Assembly: GCA_025353165.1 (NCBI GenBank)
Contig: JANXRE010000188.1
Location: 1-52,739 of the forward strand
Direction of reading: 5' to 3'
From: Acidobacteriota bacterium
GTDB taxonomy: Bacteria; Acidobacteriota; Terriglobia; Bryobacterales; Bryobacteraceae
Length of the DNA stretch: 52,739 nt
The notes below the pieces were generated by a model. It was not told the origin of the DNA. It ran no database searches and saw nothing but the letters and a program-made list of their open reading frames with translations. Every line of letters begins with the position of its first letter. Positions within the stretch are counted from its first letter, which is position 1. Positions 37,570 through 46,950 of the stretch are shown here, one piece after another. A program made the translations under genes and the position numbers.

Positions 37570-39804
37570 ATGAATCTCAGGATTGTGCTACCGAGAATAG
37601 TTTGGCTTGCGATTCTCGGCGGCGCGTCGCTGATGGCCGCTTCTGGCTTGGAGGGGACGCTTACGGATCCGCAGGGACGTGTCCTGCCGGGAGCGACGAT
37701 CCGCCTCTTGCGGCGCGCGGATTCTTCGCGGCGGGAAGTGCGGACCGACGCTCAGGGCAAATACGTATTCGACGGGATCGAGCCGGGAGAGTACCGGCTG
37801 ACGGCCGAATTTCCGGGGTTGGCGATTCTGACGCGAACGATTTCGGTGGCGGCGGATGAGACGCACCGCGCGGAAATCCAATTCTCGGAAGTAGCGCAGC
37901 AGAACCAATCGATCACCGTGTCGGCGGATGTCGGCGACGCCGGGTTGTTTGCTCCGGATCCGGCGCAGCGGCTGATGATTCGCGATGAAACGCTGGACGC
38001 GAATCCGGGGAGGCCGGGGATGCCGGTTTCGATTCCGGGGATGCCGGTGGAGTCTCCCGCGGGGGGCGTGAAGCCGCCGCAGTATTTCGTGCCCGGCGTG
38101 GCGGGGGACCACGGAGAGCCGATGGCGATGTTCTTCCAGATCGGCGGGTTTCTGTTCCAGAACAACCTGCCGGCCAACGCGCATGGAAATGGTTACGCGG
38201 ATCCGAACGTGATTATCCCGATTGCGATCGAGACCGTGCAGACCGACGGCGGCGCGTTCAACGTGCGGGAGGGGAACAATTCGGTGAACTCGGCGATCAC
38301 CTTCGGCTTGCGGGACCGGATCGAGCCAACGGTGCGGCTGACGGCCGATTATCGCGACGTCAACCTGGTGACCGCCTGGAGTCCACGGAATCCAGCCGAT
38401 AGGTCCTGGATCGGACTGGAGATCTCTTACGGCAACGGATTCCTGGAGCGATTGGAACACCGGAAGCAATACAAGGGGAATGTTTCGAAGGTGTGGACCT
38501 TCGGCAAGAACGAGCTCACCGCGTACGGGATTGGATATTACGGATTTGCCTACCAGCCGGGATTGATTCCGATTGACGCTCCCGTTCCCGGCGATACGAT
38601 TGATGCGCGCCAGCGGGAAGAGACTTCCAACGGCGCTCTGATTCTGAATGACGTCTGGCATTGGACGGATCGAAGGCAGCTTCAGTTTTCGGGGTTTTAT
38701 CGATACTACACGCTGGACGTGCGGCCGAATTTCGGGGACGGCTGGATCCGGCAGAGCGAGCACCGGAACGTAAACTCCGAAGACGTGCTGTACGCGGAGG
38801 AGTACGGGAAGGCGTTTTCCCTGCTGGCGGGCGTGAATTTCCGGCGGGAAGCTCCACACGCGCTGGACCTGGACCGCGCCGACGCCGCCGGCGTTCTTCA
38901 GCCTGTGACCGCGAATAACGTGAATCTCAATTTCTACAGCCCGTATGTCGCGGCGGATGGAACGTTGTTGCGCTACCTGCACTACAACGTTGGATACCGT
39001 CACGACCAGGTGACGATGGACAATCAGGATCTGTACCGGCCGGAGCTGTCTTTCTCTCGCAACGCGAGCATTAACTCACCGAAGGCCACGATTTCTCTTC
39101 TCGACTCGAAGTATCTGCCGATGGTGGCTCTCAGCTATGGACAGGCTTTTCACGTCAACGATCCGCGGATTGGCACGACGGCTGTGATGGGCGGCACTAT
39201 CGTGAGCAAGGCGCGATCGTACCAGCTTGTTGTGGCTAAGACCGTTGCGCGGACGGAATTGCGGATAACTCTCGCGCACGTCACCACGGCTCAGCAGCTC
39301 GCGCGGATCTCGAACGATACAGGGCTACAGCAGGATGAGGGGCCAGGGATTCTGAAATCGATGACGGTTACGGCGCGGCACAACTTCCGTTATGGGACGC
39401 TGCAAGGGCTGTTCGCACGCGCCGACGCGCGCGATCGGATTACCGGCCAGCCGGTTCCCGAAGCGCCCCGGCTGATCTGGGATGCTCTGGGTACGATCGA
39501 TAAGCTGCCATTTCGGCTGGTGGCTCGGTTCGAGTACGAGCAGGTGGGGCGGAAACCGTTGGGGGATGGCTTTGCGGCCGTCCCGGTGCGGGAGTTTCGC
39601 GGGGCGTTGGTGCGCCCGTTCCCGCGCAAAGGGATCGATGCCGGCGTCAATTTTTTCCTCGCGCACGGGTATGGCGGGCAGACGCTCGAAACTCTGGCGC
39701 TGGCGGGCGAGGGAGCGCCTTTTGAGCGGATCACGGGGTTTCCGCTGCGGTCTTACGTAACGGGTTCCGTGACTTATCATTTCCGGCGCAATTCAGGACT
39801 GTGA
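37570..39804 (+). CDS. TonB-dependent receptor with carboxypeptidase-regulatory domain
   Basis: A 744-residue outer-membrane protein. I start it at ATG 37570 with AGGGAG (37560-37565) upstream, giving a signal peptide (VLPRIVWLAILGGASLMAAS). Residues about 25-105 are the regulatory beta sandwich (LEGTLTDPQGRVLPGATIRLLR, KYVFDGIEPGEYRLTAEFPG). The plug region includes GGFLFQNNLPANAHGNGYADPN and EGNNSVNSAITFGLRD, and the barrel ends VTYHFRRNSGL, without the usual terminal Phe. It is smaller than the other two receptors and belongs to a different subgroup, nearer classic TonB transporters. Divergent from the Rieske gene. Confidence 0.87.
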   Translation: MNLRIVLPRIVWLAILGGASLMAASGLEGTLTDPQGRVLPGATIRLLRRADSSRREVRTDAQGKYVFDGIEPGEYRLTAEFPGLAILTRTISVAADETHRAEIQFSEVAQQNQSITVSADVGDAGLFAPDPAQRLMIRDETLDANPGRPGMPVSIPGMPVESPAGGVKPPQYFVPGVAGDHGEPMAMFFQIGGFLFQNNLPANAHGNGYADPNVIIPIAIETVQTDGGAFNVREGNNSVNSAITFGLRDRIEPTVRLTADYRDVNLVTAWSPRNPADRSWIGLEISYGNGFLERLEHRKQYKGNVSKVWTFGKNELTAYGIGYYGFAYQPGLIPIDAPVPGDTIDARQREETSNGALILNDVWHWTDRRQLQFSGFYRYYTLDVRPNFGDGWIRQSEHRNVNSEDVLYAEEYGKAFSLLAGVNFRREAPHALDLDRADAAGVLQPVTANNVNLNFYSPYVAADGTLLRYLHYNVGYRHDQVTMDNQDLYRPELSFSRNASINSPKATISLLDSKYLPMVALSYGQAFHVNDPRIGTTAVMGGTIVSKARSYQLVVAKTVARTELRITLAHVTTAQQLARISNDTGLQQDEGPGILKSMTVTARHNFRYGTLQGLFARADARDRITGQPVPEAPRLIWDALGTIDKLPFRLVARFEYEQVGRKPLGDGFAAVPVREFRGALVRPFPRKGIDAGVNFFLAHGYGGQTLETLALAGEGAPFERITGFPLRSYVTGSVTYHFRRNSGL

Positions 39805-39814
39805 GAGGGCGTGG

Positions 39815-39923
39815 TACACTTAGCGTGCCTTAAAGGATTTGGCATCTTCGCATTAGTCCGGTCCAACCGCCCTCGTCCGATCCTGCCCCGATTCACCAAA
39901 CTGAAGCTAATAAGGAAAACCAG
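39815..39923 (+). promoter_or_regulatory. 5' leader of the second RRM gene
   Basis: gtggTACACT (-10 at 39815-39820) lies about 105 nt before the ATG, echoing the gtggCATACT at the same distance before the first RRM gene. Both leaders share gtccaac...cc...ccg and a purine ribosome site (AAGGAAAA here). Confidence 0.35.
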
Positions 39924-40220
39924 ATGAAGAATATATTTGTAGGGAATCTCAACTTCGGAGCTACCGAAGCTGCGGTTCGATCTCTGTTCGAGGCGTATGG
40001 CGCGGTCGATCGCGTGAACATAGTCACCGACCGCGATACCGGTCAGGCCAGAGGATTCGGATTTGTGGAGATGAGCGCCAACGCAGATGCGGATCGCGCC
40101 ATCGCGGGACTGAATGGCACGGAACTCGACGGCCGAGCGTTGAATGTCAACGAAGCCCGTCCGAAAACCGACCGCGGGTCTGGCGGTGGTGGCGGCGGCG
40201 GCGGACAACGCCGCTGGTAA
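39924..40220 (+). CDS. RRM-type RNA-binding protein with glycine-rich tail
   Basis: A 98-residue single-RRM protein, a paralogue of the 22426 gene. RNP2 is NIFVGNL at the N-terminus and RNP1 is RGFGFVEM near residue 44; the tail is an eight-Gly run ending QRRW. It should bind single-stranded RNA. A hairpin terminator lies 19 nt past the stop. Confidence 0.94.
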   Translation: MKNIFVGNLNFGATEAAVRSLFEAYGAVDRVNIVTDRDTGQARGFGFVEMSANADADRAIAGLNGTELDGRALNVNEARPKTDRGSGGGGGGGGQRRW

Positions 40221-40238
40221 CCGGTTAGCTTACACGGA

Positions 40239-40262
40239 GTGAGCCGGCAACCGCCGGCTCAC
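40239..40262. terminator. bidirectional terminator between the second RRM gene and the GH130 operon
   Basis: GTGAGCCGGC (40239-40248) pairs perfectly with GCCGGCTCAC (40253-40262) around the AACC loop. Only three T residues follow on the plus strand. The stop codon of the convergent GH130 gene (40259-40261) lies inside the right arm. Confidence 0.65.
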
Positions 40263-41194
40263 TTTGCGGGTCGACCGTGGTCCACACAAAGAGCCACCAG
40301 ATCCTCGATGGACGCTTCTCCAACGCACATGACCGTGTCCGCCCCACCCCAATAGATCTTCACCGTTCCATCGGACTCGGGAACCGCACCGCAGGTGAAG
40401 ACTACGTTGTGCACATATCCTGTGATCTCCCAAGGGTCTTCCGGTTGTAAAATCCACGAATCACCCACGCCGATAATCTTCGCCGGATCGTGTAGGTCAT
40501 GCAGGGCAACTCCCAACCGGTAGATCGATCCGTCCATGGTCTGAAAAACTCCGTGATAAATGGAGAGCCATCCCCGGCCGGTTTTAATCGGCGGCGCGCC
40601 GGGACCGATCTTCATTTCGTCCCAGTGATACGGTACCGGCTTCATGATGAGCTGGGACTCGCCCCAGAAACGCAGGTCGGGAGAGTAGGAAATCCAGATG
40701 GACCAGGGCGAGATCTCCGAATGAGGTCGATCGAGCCGGGCATACAGTCCGCCAAACCTCTCCGGAAAAATCACCACGTTCCGGTAGTCCGCTTCGGTTA
40801 TTAGCGCGACTTTCTCAACCTGCTTGAAGTCCTTCGTTTTGGCCAGCGCGATCCGCACTCCATTTCGAGAGTAGGCGCTGTAGGTGATGACATACTCGTT
40901 CTCGATCTGCGTCACTCGCGGGTCTTCGACCCCGAACTCCTCATAGGCCGCAAAAGGACCGTCTCGCTCCGGAGTCAGGAAGGGCTCGGGATCGGCGGTG
41001 AAGCGGAATCCGTCGTCGCTGCGAGCCAACCCGATAATCGACCGTCCGGTGCGCAGGTGAGAACGGAAGAGCATGATGTATTCACGGTCATGCTTGACTA
41101 CCGCGGCGTTGTGAACGGTCTCCACGGGGTAGGGGATGTCGGCGCTGGTGAGAATCGGATTCCGGCTGTATCGCCGGACAATGTGCTGTTTCAT
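40259..41194 (-). CDS. GH130 family glycosidase/phosphorylase (first paralogue)
   Basis: A 311-residue five-bladed propeller enzyme. The hallmarks are NPIL near residue 13, VHNAAVVKHDREYIMLFRS near 30, and GVEDPRVTQIENEYVITYSAYS near 88, whose EDPR Asp is the family's general acid; later come IGPGAPPIKT, GWLSIYHGV and the VHNVVFTCG end. GH130 enzymes phosphorolyse or hydrolyse beta-mannosidic links (beta-1,4-mannosyl-glucose or beta-1,2-mannans). It is last in the operon and starts on an ATGA overlap with the glycosyltransferase. Phosphorylase activity would let it work with the two transferases around it. Confidence 0.9.
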   Translation of the reverse strand: MKQHIVRRYSRNPILTSADIPYPVETVHNAAVVKHDREYIMLFRSHLRTGRSIIGLARSDDGFRFTADPEPFLTPERDGPFAAYEEFGVEDPRVTQIENEYVITYSAYSRNGVRIALAKTKDFKQVEKVALITEADYRNVVIFPERFGGLYARLDRPHSEISPWSIWISYSPDLRFWGESQLIMKPVPYHWDEMKIGPGAPPIKTGRGWLSIYHGVFQTMDGSIYRLGVALHDLHDPAKIIGVGDSWILQPEDPWEITGYVHNVVFTCGAVPESDGTVKIYWGGADTVMCVGEASIEDLVALCVDHGRPAK

Positions 41195-42231
41195 AACGCC
41201 TTCTTCGCTTCAAGATCGAAAATAGTCTCATAGACCCGTTCGTATGCCGCGACCATTGTCTCGATGGAAAAACATCGCCGGACGCGCTCGCGGCAGGCGC
41301 CCGGATCGATTTCGGGAACCCGCTGCAAGGCCCGTACCGCCTGGTGAACATTGTTGACCAGAAAGCCAGTGTATCCGTCTTGGATGACCTCGCGGCAAGA
41401 GCCAAGGTCCATGGCTATGACGGGCACGCCCGCGGCATTGGCCTCGGCAAGGACCAGCCCGAATCGTTCCGGAATGGTATTCAGGTGCAGAAGCGCCCGG
41501 GCTCTCGCGAACAATTCGTTCTTGCCCTGAACGTCGACGGGCCCGAGATAACGAATCTGGCGCTCGTCCAGGTGGGGCTCGACCTGGTCCCGGAAGTATT
41601 CCTTATCCTGAATAATCCCCGCAATCAACAACGGCAGGCCGCTCATGCGAGCGGCCGCGATCGCCAGATGCACCCCCTTGTCCGGGTGAATCCGGCCGAG
41701 GAAAATCAGATCCTCACCGCGGGATTCTTGAAGCGGGTAGAGCGACAAGTCGATCCCGTTGTACACTGTCGCCAGATAATTCAGCCCGGGCGCGCGGTCG
41801 GAATCGCTGATCGAAACAAAATAACCATCGCGATATTTCCGGTAGACCGGCATGATTCTTGGCGATGAGAATCCGTGGATTGTGGTCAGAACTGGTGTCC
41901 TGACTAGCCTGGTGTAAGTCAACGCCATGAAGTCATAGTGGCTGTGGATCAGGTCAAACTCGGCAGCCTGCTCGAATGCCGCGGAAATGTGAAGGTACTC
42001 GGCTACTTTGGGATCGATGCTCGAATCTTCTTCATACCCCTTGTCCACCACGGCACGCAGGTGAGCGCGGGTCACGGAATCCCCGGTGGCGAACAACGTC
42101 ACATCCCAACCGCGAGCGGCCAGCCCTTCCGTAATGTTGCCGGCGACGGTTTCCCACGCGCCGTATTGCCGGGGCGGAGTTCTCCAAGCCACCGGTGACA
42201 GGATGGCAATGCGCTTGCCGGGAATTGTCAT
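41191..42231 (-). CDS. GT4 family glycosyltransferase
   Basis: A 346-residue cytoplasmic transferase with the two-domain GT-B fold. The N-terminus KRIAILSPVAWRTPPRQYGAWETVAGNITEGLAARGWDV is the acceptor side with its glycine-rich loop. The donor side has LIFLGRIHPDKGVHLAIAAA near 170 and the E-x7-E nucleotide-sugar motif FGLVLAEANAAGVPVIAMDLGSCREVI near 255-280. Donor and acceptor are unknown, though the operon suggests mannose chemistry. Both ends are overlapped (ATGA) with the two GH130 genes. Confidence 0.92.
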   Translation of the reverse strand: MTIPGKRIAILSPVAWRTPPRQYGAWETVAGNITEGLAARGWDVTLFATGDSVTRAHLRAVVDKGYEEDSSIDPKVAEYLHISAAFEQAAEFDLIHSHYDFMALTYTRLVRTPVLTTIHGFSSPRIMPVYRKYRDGYFVSISDSDRAPGLNYLATVYNGIDLSLYPLQESRGEDLIFLGRIHPDKGVHLAIAAARMSGLPLLIAGIIQDKEYFRDQVEPHLDERQIRYLGPVDVQGKNELFARARALLHLNTIPERFGLVLAEANAAGVPVIAMDLGSCREVIQDGYTGFLVNNVHQAVRALQRVPEIDPGACRERVRRCFSIETMVAAYERVYETIFDLEAKKAL

Positions 42232-43736
42232 TCGGGACGCATGGCGGCCAGTATCTCAGCGAGCTTCACGGTAGCGAAGCCCGTGGCGTGATCGGCGATT
42301 CCGTACGGGATGATCAGATCACCCTGATGCAGGAGAGCGCCACACGTATAAACGACGTTCGGCACATAGCCCCCCCGCTCATTTCTATTGGGCTTCAGCA
42401 AGGGTTCGCGGAGGCGGCCGATGACTTTGCTCGGATCGCCGCGATCCAACAGAAAGGCGCCGATGCAATACTGTCGCATCGGGCCGACGCCGTGACTGAG
42501 CACCAGCCAGCCTTTGTCCGTCTCAATGGGCGATCCACAGTTCCCAAGCTGGACCAGTTCCCATGGAAACATGGGCTTGAGAATCTCCTCGCGCTCGTTC
42601 CAGAAGTGGACGTTATCGGAGAACATGAGATAGATATTCTCATTGTCTTGCCTGGAGAGCATGGCAAAGCGTCCATCGATCTTCCGCGGAAAGAGCGCCA
42701 TCCCCTTGTTTTGCGCCGCGGGACCGTTCAAAGTGATAAACCGGAAGGAAAGGAAATCGGGAGTCTCCACCAACTCGGGCATCACGACCTTGCCATCGAA
42801 TGCCGTGAACGTCGCGTAGTAGATGTGACTGCCGTCTTCGTTCCGGAAGTGGACGAACCGGGCATCCTCGATGCCGTTTCGTTGCGAGGGAGTCGCCGGG
42901 AAAATAATTCGCTCCGAGAGTTCCTGCTCGGGCTGGAACTGGACCTCGTAATTGGATCTGGCGAGCATCCAAGTCCCCTGCGCTTCGTCCTGGTCTTCCT
43001 GCGTCATTCCATCCAGCAAGCGGAACTGTTCGGCCTGGAGGCTGGCGCGAAGCTCATCCAGCGCGAACATGTCTCCGAGCTTGCGCAGGACCCGGCGCGT
43101 AAACTCGCGAGTCAATCCAAGCTCAATCAGTTTCCGCTCGAACAGCCCCTTCTCATAGAGTGAGTTTGGGATTTGACGAGGCTCGGTGAGGAAACCGGTC
43201 GGCGGTAGTATCTCGATCTTATGATTGGCATGCAGGATCCCGGTTCGGAATGTGATCGAAGACACGTGCCCTTCCCCGGTAGCGCGCAGGCTGAGAATGA
43301 ATCGCAGAGCACCAGCCCTCAAGCCGGTTTGATCGGGGTGGGGCACAATGGAGGGATTGAATAGCGCCGCGGATTCCAAGGAGTATTCGGCCAGGAAATA
43401 GGAGCCAATCAACAGCCGTCTTTGTTCGGAGAGTTCCTCATCCGTCTGGAGCATGTCGCGAACTTGTGCAAAGCGCTCCAGAAAGAGACTGCGGATATGC
43501 TGGTGCCGCTGGGAGAAGTCGTCGCAGACCTCATTCAGAAGGGCACCTACGCGCTCCTCTGAAAGCGCCATGATTCTGGCAATGACGCTGCTGCCGCGTT
43601 GCGAGTCTCCCGGACTGAATGGCCGGAGAAGCACCCGCGATTGATCGGGCCGGAGAATCGTAGAATCACGCCGGATATGAATTGGTTTGGCGTTCATAAG
43701 CAGGGTTTTTGTAGGGAGAAGACTGGGAATCGTCAT
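42228..43736 (-). CDS. GH130 family enzyme (second paralogue, with N-terminal helical extension)
   Basis: A 502-residue protein; I choose the start whose ATG shares its A with the upstream TAA (43736), giving MTIPSLLPTKTLL; the alternative is the ATG at 43697 (NAKPIHI). About 115 residues of helix-rich sequence (RVGALLNEVCDDFSQRHQHIRSLFLERFAQV) precede and partly interrupt the propeller. The catalytic segment is GIEDARFVHFRNEDGSHIYYATFTAFDG near 300. Later blades include NGPAAQNKGMALFPRK, GNCGSPIETDKGWLVLSHGVG and YVPNVVYTCGALLH. It belongs to a longer GH130 subgroup than the 40259 gene. Likely acts on a manno-oligosaccharide. Confidence 0.88.
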   Translation of the reverse strand: MTIPSLLPTKTLLMNAKPIHIRRDSTILRPDQSRVLLRPFSPGDSQRGSSVIARIMALSEERVGALLNEVCDDFSQRHQHIRSLFLERFAQVRDMLQTDEELSEQRRLLIGSYFLAEYSLESAALFNPSIVPHPDQTGLRAGALRFILSLRATGEGHVSSITFRTGILHANHKIEILPPTGFLTEPRQIPNSLYEKGLFERKLIELGLTREFTRRVLRKLGDMFALDELRASLQAEQFRLLDGMTQEDQDEAQGTWMLARSNYEVQFQPEQELSERIIFPATPSQRNGIEDARFVHFRNEDGSHIYYATFTAFDGKVVMPELVETPDFLSFRFITLNGPAAQNKGMALFPRKIDGRFAMLSRQDNENIYLMFSDNVHFWNEREEILKPMFPWELVQLGNCGSPIETDKGWLVLSHGVGPMRQYCIGAFLLDRGDPSKVIGRLREPLLKPNRNERGGYVPNVVYTCGALLHQGDLIIPYGIADHATGFATVKLAEILAAMRPE

Positions 43737-46024
43737 TACGCACCGATGGCAATCGGCTCCTTGAAGCTGGTCACCATGTTTTGCGCCAGACGCATTTCCG
43801 CCAGCGAAAGCAGGAAGGCCAATGTCGACTCGGCCCCCTGGTTCCTGTTGACGCGGTCCACGTGTAATCCATCGCCGCAGCCGCCACTCTCGGGAGAGTA
43901 CAGTTCCAAGCCAAGATCGTTCCAGCCGACAAACCAGTCGAAGGCACGTTGCGCCTGTTCGTACCACCAGTAGTCCGATGTGGCACGAAAGGCTTCGAGA
44001 CACGCCGAGGCCATCGCCTGCGCCTCGATGGGTTGCTGGTCGAAATTGGCGCGCGCTCCGCCGCGCCGGTAAAAGCCATTGCTGCCAATCGGCCGGAAGT
44101 GACCTTTCTCGGAAATCTGTACCTCGTTGAGCCAGCGTAGCGCCTGCAACCCTCGCTCCAGCACAGCCTGCTGGCCGGTAGCGGATCCACTCAGAATCAA
44201 GGCATGCGCCAGCTTCGCGTTGTCGTACGAGAGTTCGTCTTCAAACCAGCACCAGTCCGGCTTGGAGTTCATTTCAAGGAGGTCCATCAGCCTGCAGGTG
44301 AGCACCTCCCGTGTCTGATTGACAAGGCTGTCACCCTCTAGCCGGCGCAGGTATTCATGGATACCAATCAAGCCGAACGCCCAGGCCCGCGGCGACGTGA
44401 ACCCCATCAAGGCCGGCAGCGCCATCGCGAAGAGTTGTCCCGCCATAACCTGGAAGCTTCGGAAAGGCGAGCGCCCCACGCCGACGCCGAGAGCCCAGAG
44501 CGCCCGCCCCTGGCAATCCTCGGATCCCTGGTCGTCGAGCCAGCGGCGATCAAAGCTCATGTGGTTGTGGAAGCGTTTGGTTTTTTGGTCGAACGCGTGA
44601 TATAGAAAAGCGGCGCACGTGGTGGTTACGTCCAGCTGCCGTTCCGCATCCTCGCCTAACTCCCCCAGCAATACCGCGAGGATGAATCCGCGCGCATTAT
44701 CGTCGGTGCAATATCCTTCGGAGAAATTGGGAACACCGAAGATGGCGTGCTGGAAGACCCCGGTGGAATCGGTCATCCGCATCAGATGGTTCAACTTCAA
44801 CTCCGGCAGCTCCCGCGGCCTCTGGTCGAGAGTCTTCGTCGCGAGAGACTTTCGGGAACGCGCCGCCCCCTCCAGCCGCGACGACTCAAACGTGTGCATA
44901 TACAACTGCGCGACGTTGCTCCAGACCATCTCGCGCCCGAGCCTGTACGCGTTCTTGCGGATCGCATGCCGGCGAGTGTCGTCCCGCAGCAAGCCGATCA
45001 CTTCGCGTGCAATCGCGGGAGCGTCTCCGAAGGGCACAAGTACGCCGCGATCCTCCGCCAATAGCTCCGCGGCGTGCCAGTAGGGCGTCGAGACCACCGC
45101 CTTGCCGGAGCCAAAAGCGTAGGCCAGGGTTCCGGACGTGATCTGGGCTTCGTTCAGGTAAGGCGTGATGTAAAGGTCCGCCGCTCCGATGAATTCCTTC
45201 AGATTCTCGAGATCCACGAAGCGGTTGTAGAAGATGACGTTCTTTTCGATTCTGTTCTTCTTGGCAAGAAGCTCCAGGCTCACCCGGTAGGCTTCGCCAT
45301 GTTCGCGCAGCTCGTTGGGATGAGTGGCGCCCAGGACAATATAAACCACCTCCGGAAACTCCGCCAGGATATCGGGCAGAGCATTGAGCACGCCTTCAAT
45401 GCCCTTGTTTGGCGAAAGCAGGCCGAACGTGAGCAGCACCACCTTGCCTTCCACGCCAAACTGATCCTTGAAGTAGGTCGGATCGACGAACCCTACATCG
45501 GGAATCCCATGGGCGATCAGATCGATCTTAGCCGGCGGCGCATCGTACACGTCCTGCAGCATCTGGCGTCCGCGCTCAGCCATGACAACCAGCCGCGTGG
45601 ACAGCGAGATTAACCCCCGCATGACGCGCCGCTGGTCCGCACTGGGGTCACGCAGAACAGTATGAAGCGTCGTAACCACGGGCATCCTTAATTCACGAAG
45701 GAAAGCCAAAATGTGACTGCCGGCAGGCCCTCCAAAAATGCCGAACTCGTGCTGCAGGCAGACGATGTCCACGTTGCTGATGTTGAGGAAGTCGGCGGCG
45801 CGGAGATAGGAGGACAAGTCCTGCTCTTCGATCTCAAAACGGACGACCTCGGGGTACTCATAGCCACCTTTAATGTCGTTGACCGATACCGAGAAGCACT
45901 GGCTTCGGGGATGTGCGATGGCGACGGCCGCCAGCAGGTCGGACGTGAACGTGGCAATACCGCATTTCCGCGGCAAGTGGTCGCCGACAAAGGCGATTTT
46001 GCGAACCTTGAAAGTTTCTTTCAT
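43736..46024 (-). CDS. bifunctional-looking GT4 glycosyltransferase with C-terminal (alpha/alpha)6-like domain
   Basis: A 762-residue protein. Residues 1-385 are a GT4 enzyme (RKIAFVGDHLPRKCGIATFTSDLLAAV, LLTFGLLSPNKGIEGVLNALPDILAEFP, YLNEAQITSGTLAYAFGSGKAVVSTPYWHAAELL). Residues about 400-750 are helical and resemble six-hairpin glycosidase-type toroids (HLMRMTDSTGVFQHAIFGVPNFSEGYCTDDNARG, WALGVGVG, DWCWFEDELSYDNAKLAHALI, GQQPIEAQAMASACLEAF type blocks). The pairing of transferase and toroid suggests one protein that builds and trims or measures a glycan. It starts on an ATGA overlap with the XRE gene and is the largest member of the operon. Confidence 0.88.
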   Translation of the reverse strand: MKETFKVRKIAFVGDHLPRKCGIATFTSDLLAAVAIAHPRSQCFSVSVNDIKGGYEYPEVVRFEIEEQDLSSYLRAADFLNISNVDIVCLQHEFGIFGGPAGSHILAFLRELRMPVVTTLHTVLRDPSADQRRVMRGLISLSTRLVVMAERGRQMLQDVYDAPPAKIDLIAHGIPDVGFVDPTYFKDQFGVEGKVVLLTFGLLSPNKGIEGVLNALPDILAEFPEVVYIVLGATHPNELREHGEAYRVSLELLAKKNRIEKNVIFYNRFVDLENLKEFIGAADLYITPYLNEAQITSGTLAYAFGSGKAVVSTPYWHAAELLAEDRGVLVPFGDAPAIAREVIGLLRDDTRRHAIRKNAYRLGREMVWSNVAQLYMHTFESSRLEGAARSRKSLATKTLDQRPRELPELKLNHLMRMTDSTGVFQHAIFGVPNFSEGYCTDDNARGFILAVLLGELGEDAERQLDVTTTCAAFLYHAFDQKTKRFHNHMSFDRRWLDDQGSEDCQGRALWALGVGVGRSPFRSFQVMAGQLFAMALPALMGFTSPRAWAFGLIGIHEYLRRLEGDSLVNQTREVLTCRLMDLLEMNSKPDWCWFEDELSYDNAKLAHALILSGSATGQQAVLERGLQALRWLNEVQISEKGHFRPIGSNGFYRRGGARANFDQQPIEAQAMASACLEAFRATSDYWWYEQAQRAFDWFVGWNDLGLELYSPESGGCGDGLHVDRVNRNQGAESTLAFLLSLAEMRLAQNMVTSFKEPIAIGA

Positions 46025-46938
46025 TTAGATACTCTTTCTGCTGCCGATCGCGCCTCAGCCGGGAAATGAAGGGGATCCCTGAGGTTTTGCAGCTCCCGGT
46101 AATAATACAGCGGAGATGGACGGTTCCCGTTAAAGGCCAGCCTCTTCAGAAAGTCAATCTCCTCTTCGGTGATGTCTCCGCTTAGGGCGGCATCTTTCAG
46201 GAACTGTTCAAACCCTGGTTGTAAGGCGCCCGCCTCGTCCGGCTCTATTTCGACAAATTCAAATCGCTTAATGCGTCCCGGCGCCAATCGCCGGTTTAAG
46301 GCTATTTCCATTCCAAACGTCTTGAGATCGATATCCCAGGACTCAATCATCGCATCGAGAAAAGGGATTGAATTTTCGACAGTGACGTTGAATACATCCG
46401 TGTCCAGAAACTCGAGGATCGCCACTCGCATTTGTTCATAGCTGCGGTCGCTGAGTTCAGCCATCAGGCGGAGCCACTCCTCACTTCGCAATTCCTCCCG
46501 GGCGACGCCCTGCGCAACGTCCAGCAGTTTCTGTGTTACGAGCCGCTCCAGTTCGCCGAAGGGCTGCTTCTCAAAAATCCTCTCGATTTCGCCCCGTCTG
46601 ACAGGATCGCACTTACGGAGAACTAACTCCCTGCACTCTTTGAAGAGGGGCCTTGCCGGCTCCGCTACCTTTTTCTTCAACTCCTCCTGACGCTGCAGAT
46701 CCGCCAGCTTCGAGAGTTCACCCTTTGGGAGTCTCAGAAACTCGCCGATCCTGTCGTATAGATCCGTGCGGCCCGGCGCGGGCGGAGCCTTCTTCCGGCC
46801 CAATAGCTGCGAAATATAGGATTCCGTCACCTGAGCGGCGGAGGCAAGATCTTTCTGCTCGAGCCCCAGCTCCTTCAGACGATGTTTGATCAACAGCGAG
46901 ACATCCACTCGAGCTCCTATCTCATTCACTTCACTCAT
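46021..46938 (-). CDS. XRE-family transcriptional regulator heading the glycan operon
   Basis: A 305-residue protein; I start it at the ATG of MSEVNEIGARVDVSLL rather than further upstream. The HTH lies at about residues 10-60 (LLIKHRLKELGLEQKDLASAAQVTESYISQLLGRKK). A long helical region (about 75-170) and a C-terminal domain (VAILEFLDTDVFNVTVENSIPFLDAMIESWDIDLKTFGMEIALNRRL...KRFEFVEIEPDEAG) follow; these have no family I can name. Its stop overlaps the downstream start (ATGA), so it is made with the glycosyltransferases and probably controls the operon. Two palindromes, one on its own start codon, are candidate binding sites. Confidence 0.85.
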   Translation of the reverse strand: MSEVNEIGARVDVSLLIKHRLKELGLEQKDLASAAQVTESYISQLLGRKKAPPAPGRTDLYDRIGEFLRLPKGELSKLADLQRQEELKKKVAEPARPLFKECRELVLRKCDPVRRGEIERIFEKQPFGELERLVTQKLLDVAQGVAREELRSEEWLRLMAELSDRSYEQMRVAILEFLDTDVFNVTVENSIPFLDAMIESWDIDLKTFGMEIALNRRLAPGRIKRFEFVEIEPDEAGALQPGFEQFLKDAALSGDITEEEIDFLKRLAFNGNRPSPLYYYRELQNLRDPLHFPAEARSAAERVSK

Positions 46939-46950
46939 ACAAGTAAAGTG
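46927..46950. promoter_or_regulatory. imperfect palindrome over the XRE start codon
   Basis: On the minus strand CACTTTACTTGTATGAGTGAAGTG has 8 of 12 pairs symmetrical (outer CACTT/AAGTG and inner ACT/AGT), with the regulator's ATG (46936-46938) at its centre. The position suits autorepression. Confidence 0.4.
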
